Assembly: GCA_023954475.1 (NCBI GenBank)
Contig: JAMLHW010000012.1
Span: forward strand, 62,001 to 126,000
DNA from: Anaerolineae bacterium
Lineage (GTDB): Bacteria > Chloroflexota > Anaerolineae > Promineifilales > Promineifilaceae
Reading direction: 5' to 3'
DNA: 64,000 bases
Below, piece after piece: positions 11,898-20,262 of the stretch. Made by a program: the position numbers and the translations under genes. The number at the start of each line of letters is the position of its first letter. The first letter of the stretch is position 1. The notes under the pieces are model-generated. The model worked only from the letters and a program-made list of their open reading frames with translations. It did not search any database and had not been told where the DNA came from.

Positions 11898-12311
11898 TTA
11901 CCGCAGGATACGCATCGTCAGTTGATTATCGTGATCATTGCGCTGATAACTGCATTCGTCAACAAAGTGGCGGATGAGGCTGATTCCCGCACCACCGATT
12001 GCTGCTTCTTCCAGACTGCGTGGGCGTTCGGGTATACTGTGTGTCAGAGGATTGAATGGTTGGCCCTTGTCGATAACGGTGGCTTCGATTTCAGCATCGG
12101 AGCAACTGACAGAAACTGTGATTTGTCCTGGGCTTTCGGCCGAAAATGCGTGATCGATTACGTTTGTAACCGACTCAGTCAGCACCATTTCAAGCCGGAA
12201 CCGCTCTGAACGGGTCAGGTCTTGTCTCATCGCGACTGTATCAATCCATTGGGCAAGCGCAGTCATTTCCTCCAATGCATCACAACCATCGAGCGTCAGC
12301 GTGTCGGTCAT
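11898..12311 (-). CDS. Anti-sigma-factor serine kinase, HATPase (RsbW/SpoIIAB-like)
   Basis: This 137-residue protein is a stand-alone GHKL ATPase. It shows an N-box (ESVTNVIDHAF), a G1 box (VIDKGQPFNP) and a G2 box (GGAGISLIRHF), in the order and spacing of RsbW/SpoIIAB kinases. Such proteins bind and phosphorylate a STAS antagonist and sequester a sigma factor or another output partner. It lies between the STAS gene (32 bp upstream) and the PP2C gene (about 200 bp downstream), all on the minus strand, so the three form one regulatory unit. No sigma factor is encoded in the window, so the output partner is unknown. One TCGGCCGA copy lies in the gene and reads as Ser-Ala-Glu. Confidence 0.9.
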   Translation of the reverse strand: MTDTLTLDGCDALEEMTALAQWIDTVAMRQDLTRSERFRLEMVLTESVTNVIDHAFSAESPGQITVSVSCSDAEIEATVIDKGQPFNPLTHSIPERPRSLEEAAIGGAGISLIRHFVDECSYQRNDHDNQLTMRILR

Positions 12312-12343
12312 GACCTATCTCTAGTTCTAACCACCACGGAATA

Positions 12344-12685
12344 CTAGCTCAACAATTCGGCCGAAGCTGAATCAACATCCGCATAAATGGGAACGATCGT
12401 GTCGATTGCGGCTGTTTCCAGAGCTTCCTTCACAAGGGGTTGTGGATTGAGTAAACCCATTTTGTAACCGCGATGCCCAATAGCTTTGGCATTCTTGACC
12501 AGCATCCTCATACCGATCGACGCAATGAAATCGATGCCAGACAAATCGACCAGTACGTGATTATTCCTGGTTGCAACCTGGAAAGTAAACGGGTTTTCAA
12601 TTTCCATCGTTCCAGCCAAATCGAGTCGCCCAGTCAGATCAACCTTGAGAATGCCATTATCCAGGGAATTTGCCTGTATGTTCAT
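12344..12685 (-). CDS. STAS-domain anti-anti-sigma factor (RsbV/SpoIIAA-like)
   Basis: This is a 113-residue single STAS domain. The core VLVDLSGIDFIASIGMRML contains the segment where a serine is phosphorylated in the family; the usual DSSG is here ASIG, with Ser as the likely phospho-acceptor. It is the first gene of the STAS-kinase-phosphatase set. When dephosphorylated by the PP2C protein it should bind the HATPase and release the kinase's partner. Position and size match RsbV-type antagonists well. Confidence 0.9.
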   Translation of the reverse strand: MNIQANSLDNGILKVDLTGRLDLAGTMEIENPFTFQVATRNNHVLVDLSGIDFIASIGMRMLVKNAKAIGHRGYKMGLLNPQPLVKEALETAAIDTIVPIYADVDSASAELLS

Positions 12686-12849
12686 CAGCTAGCTATCACT
12701 CCATTGCTGTGAGCTTTTTTGTTATGTTGTCAACCTATTCCGGCAGACAATGCTACATGGCCTTCAATTATAGACTATTGCAGACACTGCAATGTTAAGA
12801 TTGTGTAATGAAGGCTCTGGGCAGACCAGACCGAAACGCTACTGCGCTG

Positions 12850-13225
12850 ATCCCATCTGCCAACGTCCAACGCGTGAGATTGTTCAGATGCCACCCAACG
12901 ATTGGGCCGAACCAATCCGGCCAATCGGTACGAAAGCTCCGCCGCCGCAATTGCCGTCGGCGGTTTCATCCAACTCGCCAAATTGACCGTCGATCCGACG
13001 CGCAGCCTCACACATCGCAGCACCACACACCATATCCTCGACACACTCACCACGCCCGAATTCCTTGTTGGTGACGACGAACAATGGGAAGGTATTCTCA
13101 AGCACAGCAGCTACCACGAGAAAAAGGGGCCAAGCGTTGACAAAAGTGTCGCCTGGGGCGATCATTTCTTTCTCGAAGCAGCCGGCAAGGTGCAATCGGC
13201 CGAATTGGAAAACCTGCTAATCTGA
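12850..13225 (+). pseudogene. C-terminal remnant of a GH88 unsaturated glucuronyl hydrolase
   Basis: The translation contains RYESSAAAIAVGGFIQLAKL and WEGILKHSSYHEKKGPSVDK, then WGDHFFLEA. These align closely with the last 100 residues of the intact GH88 protein at 60563-61660 (PYESSAAAIAASGLWNLSKL, WEGILKHGMYHQRKDLGVDE, WGEYFFLEA). Upstream the match continues in another frame (MPPNDWAEP, compare RNDWDEP), so there is also a frameshift near 12917. Nothing of the N-terminal two thirds is present. It ends one base before the start of the kinase gene. A matching N-terminal remnant lies at 19842-20095. Confidence 0.85.
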
Positions 13226-13226
13226 C

Positions 13227-14795
13227 ATGACATACATCCTCGCTATCGACCTCGGCACATCCGGCCCCAAAGTCGCCATCATGAACACGAACGGTGACAT
13301 CATCGCCCAAACCCGGCGCGAAACAAGCATGAAGTTGCTCTCCGGCGGCGGTGCAGAACAAGACCCGGCCGAATGGTGGCAAGCAATCGACGCCGCCGCG
13401 CGCGAACTGTTGCGCCACGACCACGTCCCAACCAGCGCCATCGAAGCCATCAGCGTGACCAGCCAATGGTCGGGAACGGTTGCCGTTGATGCGAACGGTC
13501 AGCCGTTGATGCCCGCGATCAACTGGATGGATTCACGTGGAGCGCAGTACGTCAGAGAAGTCACGCGCAGTGCGATCAATATCTCCGGATACGGGCCGGA
13601 CAAGCTGGTAACCTGGCTGCGACTAACTGCCGGAATACCGACCTCGAGCGGCAAAGATTCCATTGCCCACATCCTGTTCATCAAGCACGAGCGTCCTGAC
13701 ATCTACGCCAAAACGTTCAAGTTTCTGGAGCCAAAAGATTACCTCAACCTGCGCCTGACCGGAAAGTTTGCCGCGACGTATGACTCGATCACCCTGCACT
13801 GGGTGACCGATAACCGCGATTTGACTGCTGTCGATTACAGTGACAAATTGCTCAAGTTAGTCGGTGTCGAACGCGAAAAACTGCCCGACTTGATGCGGGC
13901 GACTGATATTTTGGGTGTAATTTCGGCCGAAATCGCACACGCCTGGGGGCTTGACCCGTCCGTACAGGTGATCGGCGGCACACCCGACATGCACTCAGCC
14001 GCCATCGGTTCCGGTGCAGTCGCCGACTTTGAACCGCATCTTTATCTGGGCACGTCATCGTGGCTGATTTGCCACGTGCCATTTAAGAAAACCGATTTGT
14101 TTCATAACATGGCATCGCTGCCATCGGCGATTCCGGAACGCTATTTGTTGATCAACGAACAGGACAGCGCGGGCGCATGTGTCGAATACTTGATCGACCA
14201 GATTTTGTATCCCGACGATGCACTGGGCACGGTCGAACGGCCAAATGATGTGTACGAGCGACTCAATGCGGCGGCGGCGGCCATTCCGGCCGGCAGCGAC
14301 CGTTTGATTTTTACGCCGTGGCTCTACGGCGAACGGACACCGGTCGATGACCACGTCATTCGCGGCGGTTTTTTCAACCAATCGCTGCGCACAACACGGA
14401 CGCACATGGCCCGCGCCGTCTTTGAAGGCGTCGCCTACAACACAAAGTGGCTGCTGACCCACGTCGAAAAATTTGTCAAACGGCGCTTGCCCGACATTCG
14501 CGTGACCGGCGGTGGCGCGTTGTCTGATCTGTGGTGTCAGATTATGGCCGATGTACTGGATCGCAATATTCATCAGATCGACAATCCGCTGCAGGTCAAC
14601 ACGCGCGGTGCCGGCTTGTTGGCGTCGATGGCACTGGGACATCTCAATCTGGCAGATATTGGTAACAAAGTGTCAATTACGAAAACGTTTGTGCCGAATG
14701 GGGCGAATCGGCCGATTTACGACGATCTCTACCGCGAGTTTCTCAACATCTACAAAGCCCACAGCCGTATGCACGCGCGGTTGAACAAGAAATAA
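13227..14795 (+). CDS. FGGY-family carbohydrate kinase (xylulokinase-like)
   Basis: The 522-residue product has the actin-like FGGY fold. It has the N-terminal phosphate loop AIDLGTSGPKVAIM (residues 5-18), the substrate region ISVTSQWSGTVAVD and INWMDSRGAQ, and the C-terminal ATP-binding motif VTGGGALSDLWCQIMADVL. The family phosphorylates ketoses or polyols with ATP; xylulokinase is the nearest general type, but the true substrate is not deducible. The gene starts directly behind a GH88 remnant and is followed 13 bp later by a PLP-enzyme gene, which suggests one operon for a sugar or sugar acid whose phosphate is then split or decarboxylated. It appears intact although its neighbours are damaged. 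Confidence 0.85.
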   Translation: MTYILAIDLGTSGPKVAIMNTNGDIIAQTRRETSMKLLSGGGAEQDPAEWWQAIDAAARELLRHDHVPTSAIEAISVTSQWSGTVAVDANGQPLMPAINWMDSRGAQYVREVTRSAINISGYGPDKLVTWLRLTAGIPTSSGKDSIAHILFIKHERPDIYAKTFKFLEPKDYLNLRLTGKFAATYDSITLHWVTDNRDLTAVDYSDKLLKLVGVEREKLPDLMRATDILGVISAEIAHAWGLDPSVQVIGGTPDMHSAAIGSGAVADFEPHLYLGTSSWLICHVPFKKTDLFHNMASLPSAIPERYLLINEQDSAGACVEYLIDQILYPDDALGTVERPNDVYERLNAAAAAIPAGSDRLIFTPWLYGERTPVDDHVIRGGFFNQSLRTTRTHMARAVFEGVAYNTKWLLTHVEKFVKRRLPDIRVTGGGALSDLWCQIMADVLDRNIHQIDNPLQVNTRGAGLLASMALGHLNLADIGNKVSITKTFVPNGANRPIYDDLYREFLNIYKAHSRMHARLNKK

Positions 14796-14808
14796 CGGGA
14801 CAACGGTT

Positions 14809-16334
14809 ATGGACATTACCGAACTCAGCGAAACCGTGCTCACAAAAATCAACTCTCCACGCGTCACGACCGTGTTTGAAAAAGTCGCACAGCGCATTCC
14901 CGCCGTCAGACGCCAAATCGAATCGTCCTATGACGATATCATGGGCGATTTGGAAGCGGATCTCAAGCCGTACCGCGAAGAATTCCCCGAGTTCGGCCGA
15001 ATTCCCGCCGACGGCGTTGCACACGACGACATTTTGAGCTGGATGAACGCATTCAACCAGCGCGAAGAAGCGCGTTGGCAGGACGGTTTTGTCTCTGGCG
15101 CAGTCTACAACGGCGATCAGGCGCACATCGATTTTCTCAACGAAATCTACGCTCTCAATTCACAAAGCAACCCGCTCCACGCCGACGTCTGGCCCAGCGG
15201 CACCAAGTTTGAAGCTGAAATCGTGGCGATGACGGCCAACATGCTCGGCGCACAAGCGGTCACGAGCGACAGACCAGAAGACCAGATTTGCGGCACAGTG
15301 TCGTCTGGCGGGACGGAAAGCATTATGCTGGCGATGCGCACCTACCGCGATTGGGCACGCCACACGCGCGGCATCAAAAACCAGAGATGATCGCGCCGGT
15401 GACTGCGCATGTTGCCTTTGACAAAGCCGCTGACTATTTCGGCATTCGCATGAAGAAGATTCCAGTCGATGCCAGCTATCGCGCCGACATCAAGGCAGTG
15501 AAGAAGGCGATCACACGCAACACAATTGCCCTGGTCGGATCCGCCCCCGCATTTCCACACGGCACGATCGACCCAATTGTGGAACTATCTGAATTGGCGC
15601 GTGAACAGGGCATCGGTTTTCACACCGATGCTTGTTTGGGTGGTTTTGTATTGCCGTGGGCAGAGAAACTGGGCTATCCGGTGCCGCCATACGATTTTCG
15701 CTTGCCGGGTGTGACGTCGATGTCGGCCGATACGCATAAATACGGTTACGCCGCCAAAGGCACATCGGTCGTCTTGTATCGCGGACTGGAACTGCGCCGC
15801 TACCAATATTTCACGGCCACCGATTGGCCGGGCGGCCTCTATTTTTCGCCGACGTTTGCAGGGAGTCGTCCGGGAGCGTTGAGCGCGGCATGTTGGGCAT
15901 CGTTGGTTAGCATGGGTGAGGCGGGTTATTTGGATGCGACGAGGAAGATATTGGAATCGGCCGATAAAATCCGCGAAGGCATCGAATGCATCCCCGAACT
16001 GACTGTACTCGGCGATCCGTTGTGGGTAATCGCTTTTGCATCGCCGTCGCTCGACATCTACCGCGTCCTTGACGAAATGAGTACACGTGGCTGGAGCTTG
16101 AACGGCCTGCACAAACCAATTGCCGTCCACATCGCCGTCACCCTGCGCCATACGCAGCCGGGCGTGCCCGAACGTTTTCTGGCAGATTTGCAAGCCTCGG
16201 TCGAAGCGGTCAAAGCAAACCCAGAGGCGGGTGGGGGGATGGCGCCAGTCTACAGCATGGCCGCGACGCTGCCGATGCGCGGCATGGTCAGCGAATTGCT
16301 GCGCCGCTATATTGATGTGTTGTACAAGGTGTGA
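14809..16334 (+). pseudogene. PLP-dependent group II decarboxylase / sphingosine-1-phosphate-lyase-like enzyme, single frameshift
   Basis: Two overlapping frames join into one protein of about 508 residues. The first frame has [11 protein letters not shown], the usual PLP phosphate-binding segment, and stops shortly after RGIKNQR. The second resumes with [18 protein letters not shown] and carries HTDACLGGF (aspartate pairing with the PLP nitrogen) and [16 protein letters not shown], where the lysine after HTH-type HK binds PLP. These are hallmarks of the S1P-lyase/group II decarboxylase family. The break lies in an A5 tract at 15376-15380; one more A restores the frame. It may be a sequencing error or a recent lesion. 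It follows the FGGY kinase and precedes a gene with an in-frame stop. The substrate is probably a phosphorylated product of the kinase (inference). Confidence 0.8.
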
Positions 16335-16337
16335 TCA

Positions 16338-18329
16338 ATGGCAACCGTACACAATTCGGCCGAATATCAAATCGCAACTGACGATTCAGCCCCTGTCAAC
16401 TATCCGACCAAATCGGTGCCGGACAGCTATTCGGTTGTTCCAGAAGGAAATTTTGAGTCCAGAAGATTGGATTTATTGGCGCATATCGGCCAAAATCCGG
16501 CACCCAGCAACACCAAACCCGCCTACTTCGAGTTGGCGTGACTGGCCCATGGCGGCATACCCCATCTCGGTATTTTACGCGCCGCACTCGCCTACATCGA
16601 CGGTCGCAACGACTGCGCCGACTTCGTCATCCACGCGTTTCTGCGCCTGCTCTACCAATTCAAAGGCCAAACCGCGCTTGACGACGAAGTACGCGACACC
16701 ATCCTCAACTTCAAGTACTGGCCTGACGAACCCGGTGTCGATTCACTCTGCACATGGACAGAAAACCACACCATTCTGTATGCTTCGGCCGCTTACCTCG
16801 CCGGACAACGCTTTCCCGATGCCGTTTTTACCAATTCAGGCCAGACAGGGCGCGAGAAAATGGCGCTCAACCGTCCCCGCATCTTGCGTTGGCTTGATTT
16901 GCGCTTTCACACCGGGTTCAGCGAGTGGCTGTCACATGTCTATTACGATGAAGATTTCACCGCATTATTGTCGCTGATCGATTTTTGCGCAGACAACGAG
17001 ATTCAGCAGCGAGCGACAATGGTGCTTGACTTGCTGCTGCTCGATATGGCACTCAACAGCTTTCACGGCGTTTTTGGCAGCACACATGGCCGCGCTTACG
17101 AAAACACAAAGAAGTGGGCATCAAACGAAGGCACAACCGATACGGCAAAGCTTCTGTTTGGTATGGGTCAATACAGCGGTTTCGACAATATGAGTGCCGT
17201 CGCATTTGCATTGAGCAGCTACCGCGTGCCGCCGATTATCATCGCCATTGCACAGGATTTGGCCCGCCCGGCAATGGAAAACCGACAGCGTATGGGCATT
17301 CGAGTGGACGACGGAGCGCGTTGGGGGCTGGACTATGACAACTTCGAAGACGGTATGATGTGGCTGACGCTTGAAGCATACATGCACCCACGCACGGCTG
17401 CACTGACGCTGCGCATGTTTGATGCTTTCAACTGGTGGGACAACCACTTTTTCGCCGCCTTCAAACCGTATCGTTCGCTCCTAAACATCCTTCGCAAGAC
17501 GCATTTGGTAAAACCACTCGCACGTGCTCTAGTGTGGGATTTGTGTCGCAACACACGCGAGCAAGTCAACATCACCACTTATCGCACGCCCGATTACATG
17601 CTCAGTTGTGCACAGGATTATCGACCCGGTTATGGTGGTGACCAGCAGCATATCTGGCAGGCGACATTGGGGCCAGACGCTGTTTGCTTCACGACGCATC
17701 CGGCAAAACTCGAAGGTGTCTCGCCCAATTACTGGGAAGGATCGGGACAGTTGCCGCGTGCTGCACAGGTCAAGAATGTCGTATTTGTCGTCTACAATTT
17801 GCATCGCAAACCGGCGTTATACGTGCCTACGCGCCATTTCTTCACCCATGCGTGGTTGCCGTGCGAGCAATTTGACGTGGTGATTGAATGTGACGGCTGG
17901 ATTTTTGCACGTAAGGGCGACGGCTATCTGGCGTTGTATTCGCAACAGCCTTACCGGTGGCATACAGACGCTGCAAGTGAAAAGACGCACAATGAGATTA
18001 TTGCTGATGGCAAGCACAACATCTGGATTTGTGAGCTGGGTCGGCGGGCTGACGATGGCGATTTTGAGACGTTTATGACACGTATCACAGGTGCGCGGCT
18101 CGAATTCAGCGGGTCAAATGTGATTTATGAGTCGCCGACGCAGGGTAAGCTGAAATTTGGTTGGCAAGGAACTTTGCGGCAGAATGGGCGTGAGGTGCGT
18201 TTGGCTGGGTATGGACGTTATGAAAACCCGTATGTGCGGGCCGATTTTTCGGCCGAAACCATCACGATCCGGCACGATAATCACACCTTGACACTCGATT
18301 GGCAAAATGGACACCGTGAAATCGACTAA
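16338..18329 (+). pseudogene. Large uncharacterised, probably carbohydrate-active protein with an in-frame TGA
   Basis: The frame from ATG 16338 runs to 18329 (663 codons) with one interruption, a TGA at 16539-16541 inside KPAYFELA-stop-LAHGGIPHLG. A C-to-T change of CGA (Arg) would explain it; an indel would not. The downstream part is a normal-looking protein with WTENHTILYASAAYLAG, NSFHGVFGSTHGRAY and a beta-rich C-terminal third, suggesting a helical barrel plus beta-sandwich as in many polysaccharide-active enzymes. I do not recognise a named family. It starts 3 bp after the PLP gene's stop and is followed by KDPG aldolase. Translation could restart at ATG 16860, giving a 489-residue product. 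Confidence 0.65.
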
Positions 18330-18330
18330 T

Positions 18331-18454
18331 CGCAACTGGGACGCAAATTTACCAGACCTTTATGGATGGATGGCTCTATCAAGAAATCATTGAGGCCGTC
18401 CGTCACAAAAGTGGCTGGACTGAGATCTCGCAAATCAAGCAGGAGAATTTGTAA
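18331..18454 (+). other. Short spacer with a possible C-terminal gene remnant
   Basis: One frame reads TQIYQTFMDGWLYQEIIEAV followed by RHKSGWTEISQIKQENL and a TAA that abuts the ATG of the aldolase gene. The text looks protein-like but has no start of its own, so it may be the tail of a lost gene that once preceded the aldolase. I do not recognise its family. Confidence 0.3.
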
Positions 18455-19099
18455 ATGATTGACGTAGTTGAACAAATCGGCCGAATCGGGATCATTCCCG
18501 TCGTCACCATTGAAGATGCAAAAGACGCGGTCCCTTTGGGTCGCGCCTTGCTTGCCGGCAATCTACCCTGTGCTGAAATCACATTCCGCACCGCAGCTGC
18601 CACTGCTGCCATTCGCAATATGAGCGAAGCATTGCCCGACATGCTCGTCGGCGCAGGCACAGTGCTGACCGTCGAGCAAGCAAAACAAGCCCAGGTGGCA
18701 GGAGCCAAATTCATCGTCACGCCCGGCTTCGATGCCGCTGTCGTTGGCTGGTGCCTGGCAAACGACATGCCGATTACGCCAGGCGTGATGACCCCGACCG
18801 ACATTAATCAGGCATTGGCAAAAGGATTGACACTGCTCAAGTTCTTCCCGGCCGAGGCTGCCGGCGGCGTCAAAGCGCTGCAAGTAATTGGCGGACCATA
18901 TGTCGGCGTGAAATTCATTCCGACCGGCGGCATCAGCGCCGTTAATCTGGCTGACTATCTGCGTTTGCCGATGGTACATGCTTGCGGCGGCAGCTTCATG
19001 GTCAACAAGAAAACCATCGCCGATGGCGACTTTGCCACCATCGCTCAACTGGCGCAGACAGCCGTTGACATTGTCAAGTCAGTGCGTTCAGAAAGCTAA
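18455..19099 (+). CDS. eda: KDPG/KHG aldolase (paralogue 1)
   Basis: This 214-residue TIM-barrel class I aldolase splits 2-keto-3-deoxy-6-phosphogluconate into pyruvate and glyceraldehyde-3-phosphate. It shows the catalytic Glu region AEITFRT, the substrate loop VGAGTVL, and LKFFPAE with the Schiff-base lysine, then FIPTGGI and CGGSFMV. It is nearly collinear with the second aldolase at 56613-57251 (same motifs, mostly conservative differences). It is one of the few genes in this cluster with no visible damage. It begins directly after a short remnant and is followed by a LarA fragment and a defective gluconokinase. Confidence 0.93.
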   Translation: MIDVVEQIGRIGIIPVVTIEDAKDAVPLGRALLAGNLPCAEITFRTAAATAAIRNMSEALPDMLVGAGTVLTVEQAKQAQVAGAKFIVTPGFDAAVVGWCLANDMPITPGVMTPTDINQALAKGLTLLKFFPAEAAGGVKALQVIGGPYVGVKFIPTGGISAVNLADYLRLPMVHACGGSFMVNKKTIADGDFATIAQLAQTAVDIVKSVRSES

Positions 19100-19132
19100 C
19101 AGCTAGTAGTTATCAGCTGACAGCTGAATCAC

Positions 19133-19375
19133 GTGGATGTGTTGGCACACAGCACGCATGTGCGAGGTGGTGGTCGCTACATCGACGGTGTGGAATATGT
19201 CAATGCGACGGTGAATCTGGCAACGGCAATCGGCCGAAAACAAACCGCCCGACTCGCCCTCGGCTACAGCGATCCCGGTACGATCAATCCCCAAAAGTGG
19301 GTTGACCATGGAGACGAAGGCATTTTGTATGTGCCGAAAGCAGGCGAAATGCTCTATCGGGTGAAAAAGCAATGA
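19133..19375 (+). pseudogene. C-terminal fragment of a LarA-family (DUF2088) epimerase
   Basis: The 80-residue translation (VLAHSTHVRGGGRYIDGVEY, then EGILYVPKAGEMLYR) matches the last fifth of the intact LarA homologue at 51866-53125 (VLAHSTHVRGDGDFIDGIEL, EGILYVPKAGEMLYR). The first 330 or so residues, including all nickel-pincer cofactor and active-site motifs, are absent. Upstream lies unrelated sequence with the short repeat CAGCTGACAGCTGA. Its stop overlaps the start of the gluconokinase-like gene (ATGA), suggesting that a LarA-gluconokinase pair existed here before truncation. Confidence 0.85.
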
Positions 19376-19860
19376 CAACCGTTTACGTCATCATGGGCGT
19401 GTCCGGCTGCGACAAAAAGACGGTTGGCAAGGCTTTGGCGGCGGCTTTGAGCTGCCCGTTTTACGATGGGGATGACTTCCATTCGGCCGAAAACGTGGCC
19501 AAGATGGCCGGCGGTACACCGCTCAACGACGACGACCGCGCTCCTTGGTTGGCGACCCTCGCCGAACTGTTGGCATCCCATTTGGCCCGCAACGAAGCGG
19601 CTGTGCTGGCCTGTTCCGCCCTCAAACGCGCCTATCGGGATGTGCTACGCGTCGATCCGGAGCATGTACAGTTCGTCTACTTGCAGGGTGATTTCGACAC
19701 CATTTGGCAGCGTATACGTGTGCGGCCCGGTCATTACATGAAGGCCAAGATGCTCCTGAGTCAGTTTGATGCGCTGGAACCGCCTGAAACTGATGAAGCA
19801 CTCGCTGTGCCCATTGCGCAGCCAATCGATGCCATTGTGGGATGGATATTGTCCAATTGA
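19372..19860 (+). CDS. Gluconokinase-like protein with a degenerate Walker A motif
   Basis: This 162-residue protein is a close paralogue of the intact gluconokinase at 50397-50894 (shared DGDDFH, ENVAKMAGGTPLNDDDRAPW, VLACSALKRAYRDVLR, HYMKAKMLLSQF). Its P-loop, however, reads GVSGCDKKTVGK where the intact copy has GVSGSGKSTVGK. The invariant Gly before Lys is Asp and the Ser after Lys is Lys, so ATP binding should be lost or badly weakened. The frame is otherwise open and complete. It overlaps the LarA fragment by 4 bp and is followed by the N-terminal GH88 remnant. Most likely a non-functional, decaying duplicate. Confidence 0.85.
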   Translation: MTTVYVIMGVSGCDKKTVGKALAAALSCPFYDGDDFHSAENVAKMAGGTPLNDDDRAPWLATLAELLASHLARNEAAVLACSALKRAYRDVLRVDPEHVQFVYLQGDFDTIWQRIRVRPGHYMKAKMLLSQFDALEPPETDEALAVPIAQPIDAIVGWILSN

Positions 19861-20095
19861 GAGCAGCCAAAAGTTATCTCAACACGGCGATCACGCATGT
19901 CCGGCGCAATGTGAGGCTGTTCGGCGAACGCCCAATTACGGTGAGGGCCGCCAGTACGTCCTTAAAGAAAACAACAACTGGGTCGCCGGATTCTGGCCGG
20001 GTATGGTGTGGCTGGCCTACCGTCGCACAGGTGATCCTGATCTCAGCGCGTATGCGGCCTCTTTGCTGCCCCACCTTTGAGCGGACCTATGCATT
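19842..20095 (+). pseudogene. N-terminal remnant of a GH88 unsaturated glucuronyl hydrolase
   Basis: Two frames together give a GH88 start: LNTAITHVRRNVRLFGER in one frame, then PNYGEGRQYVLKENNNWVAG and FWPGMVWLAYRRTGDPDLSA in the next. A further shift at a CCCC run gives PTFER. The sequence then leaves the family. About the first 80 residues of a protein of about 360 are present. A C-terminal GH88 remnant lies 6.6 kb upstream at the other end of the same cluster, so the two pieces bracket it. Confidence 0.8.
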
Positions 20096-20262
20096 GGCTC
20101 TGCGAGCAACAGACGTTTTTAGCGTTGGAAATTTCACCATTTCTACTGTTACCCAGTGAAGCGCAATTGTTCAAGAAAGCCAAGAAAGCAGTCGATCTAA
20201 TCCGTTTATTGACAGCGCTCTCACACAACCTGAATACACTCTCAGCAAGATACGCCACAAAC

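Noticed and set aside
15376-15380. Programmed frameshift in the PLP-enzyme gene
   Set aside because: An A5 tract alone is weak evidence, there is no known programmed shift in this family, and identical one-base gaps occur in unrelated genes of the window.
16539-16541. Selenocysteine read-through of the TGA
   Set aside because: No selenoprotein family is recognised and I see no evident stem-loop right after the codon; the context suggests a lost Arg codon in a decaying cluster.
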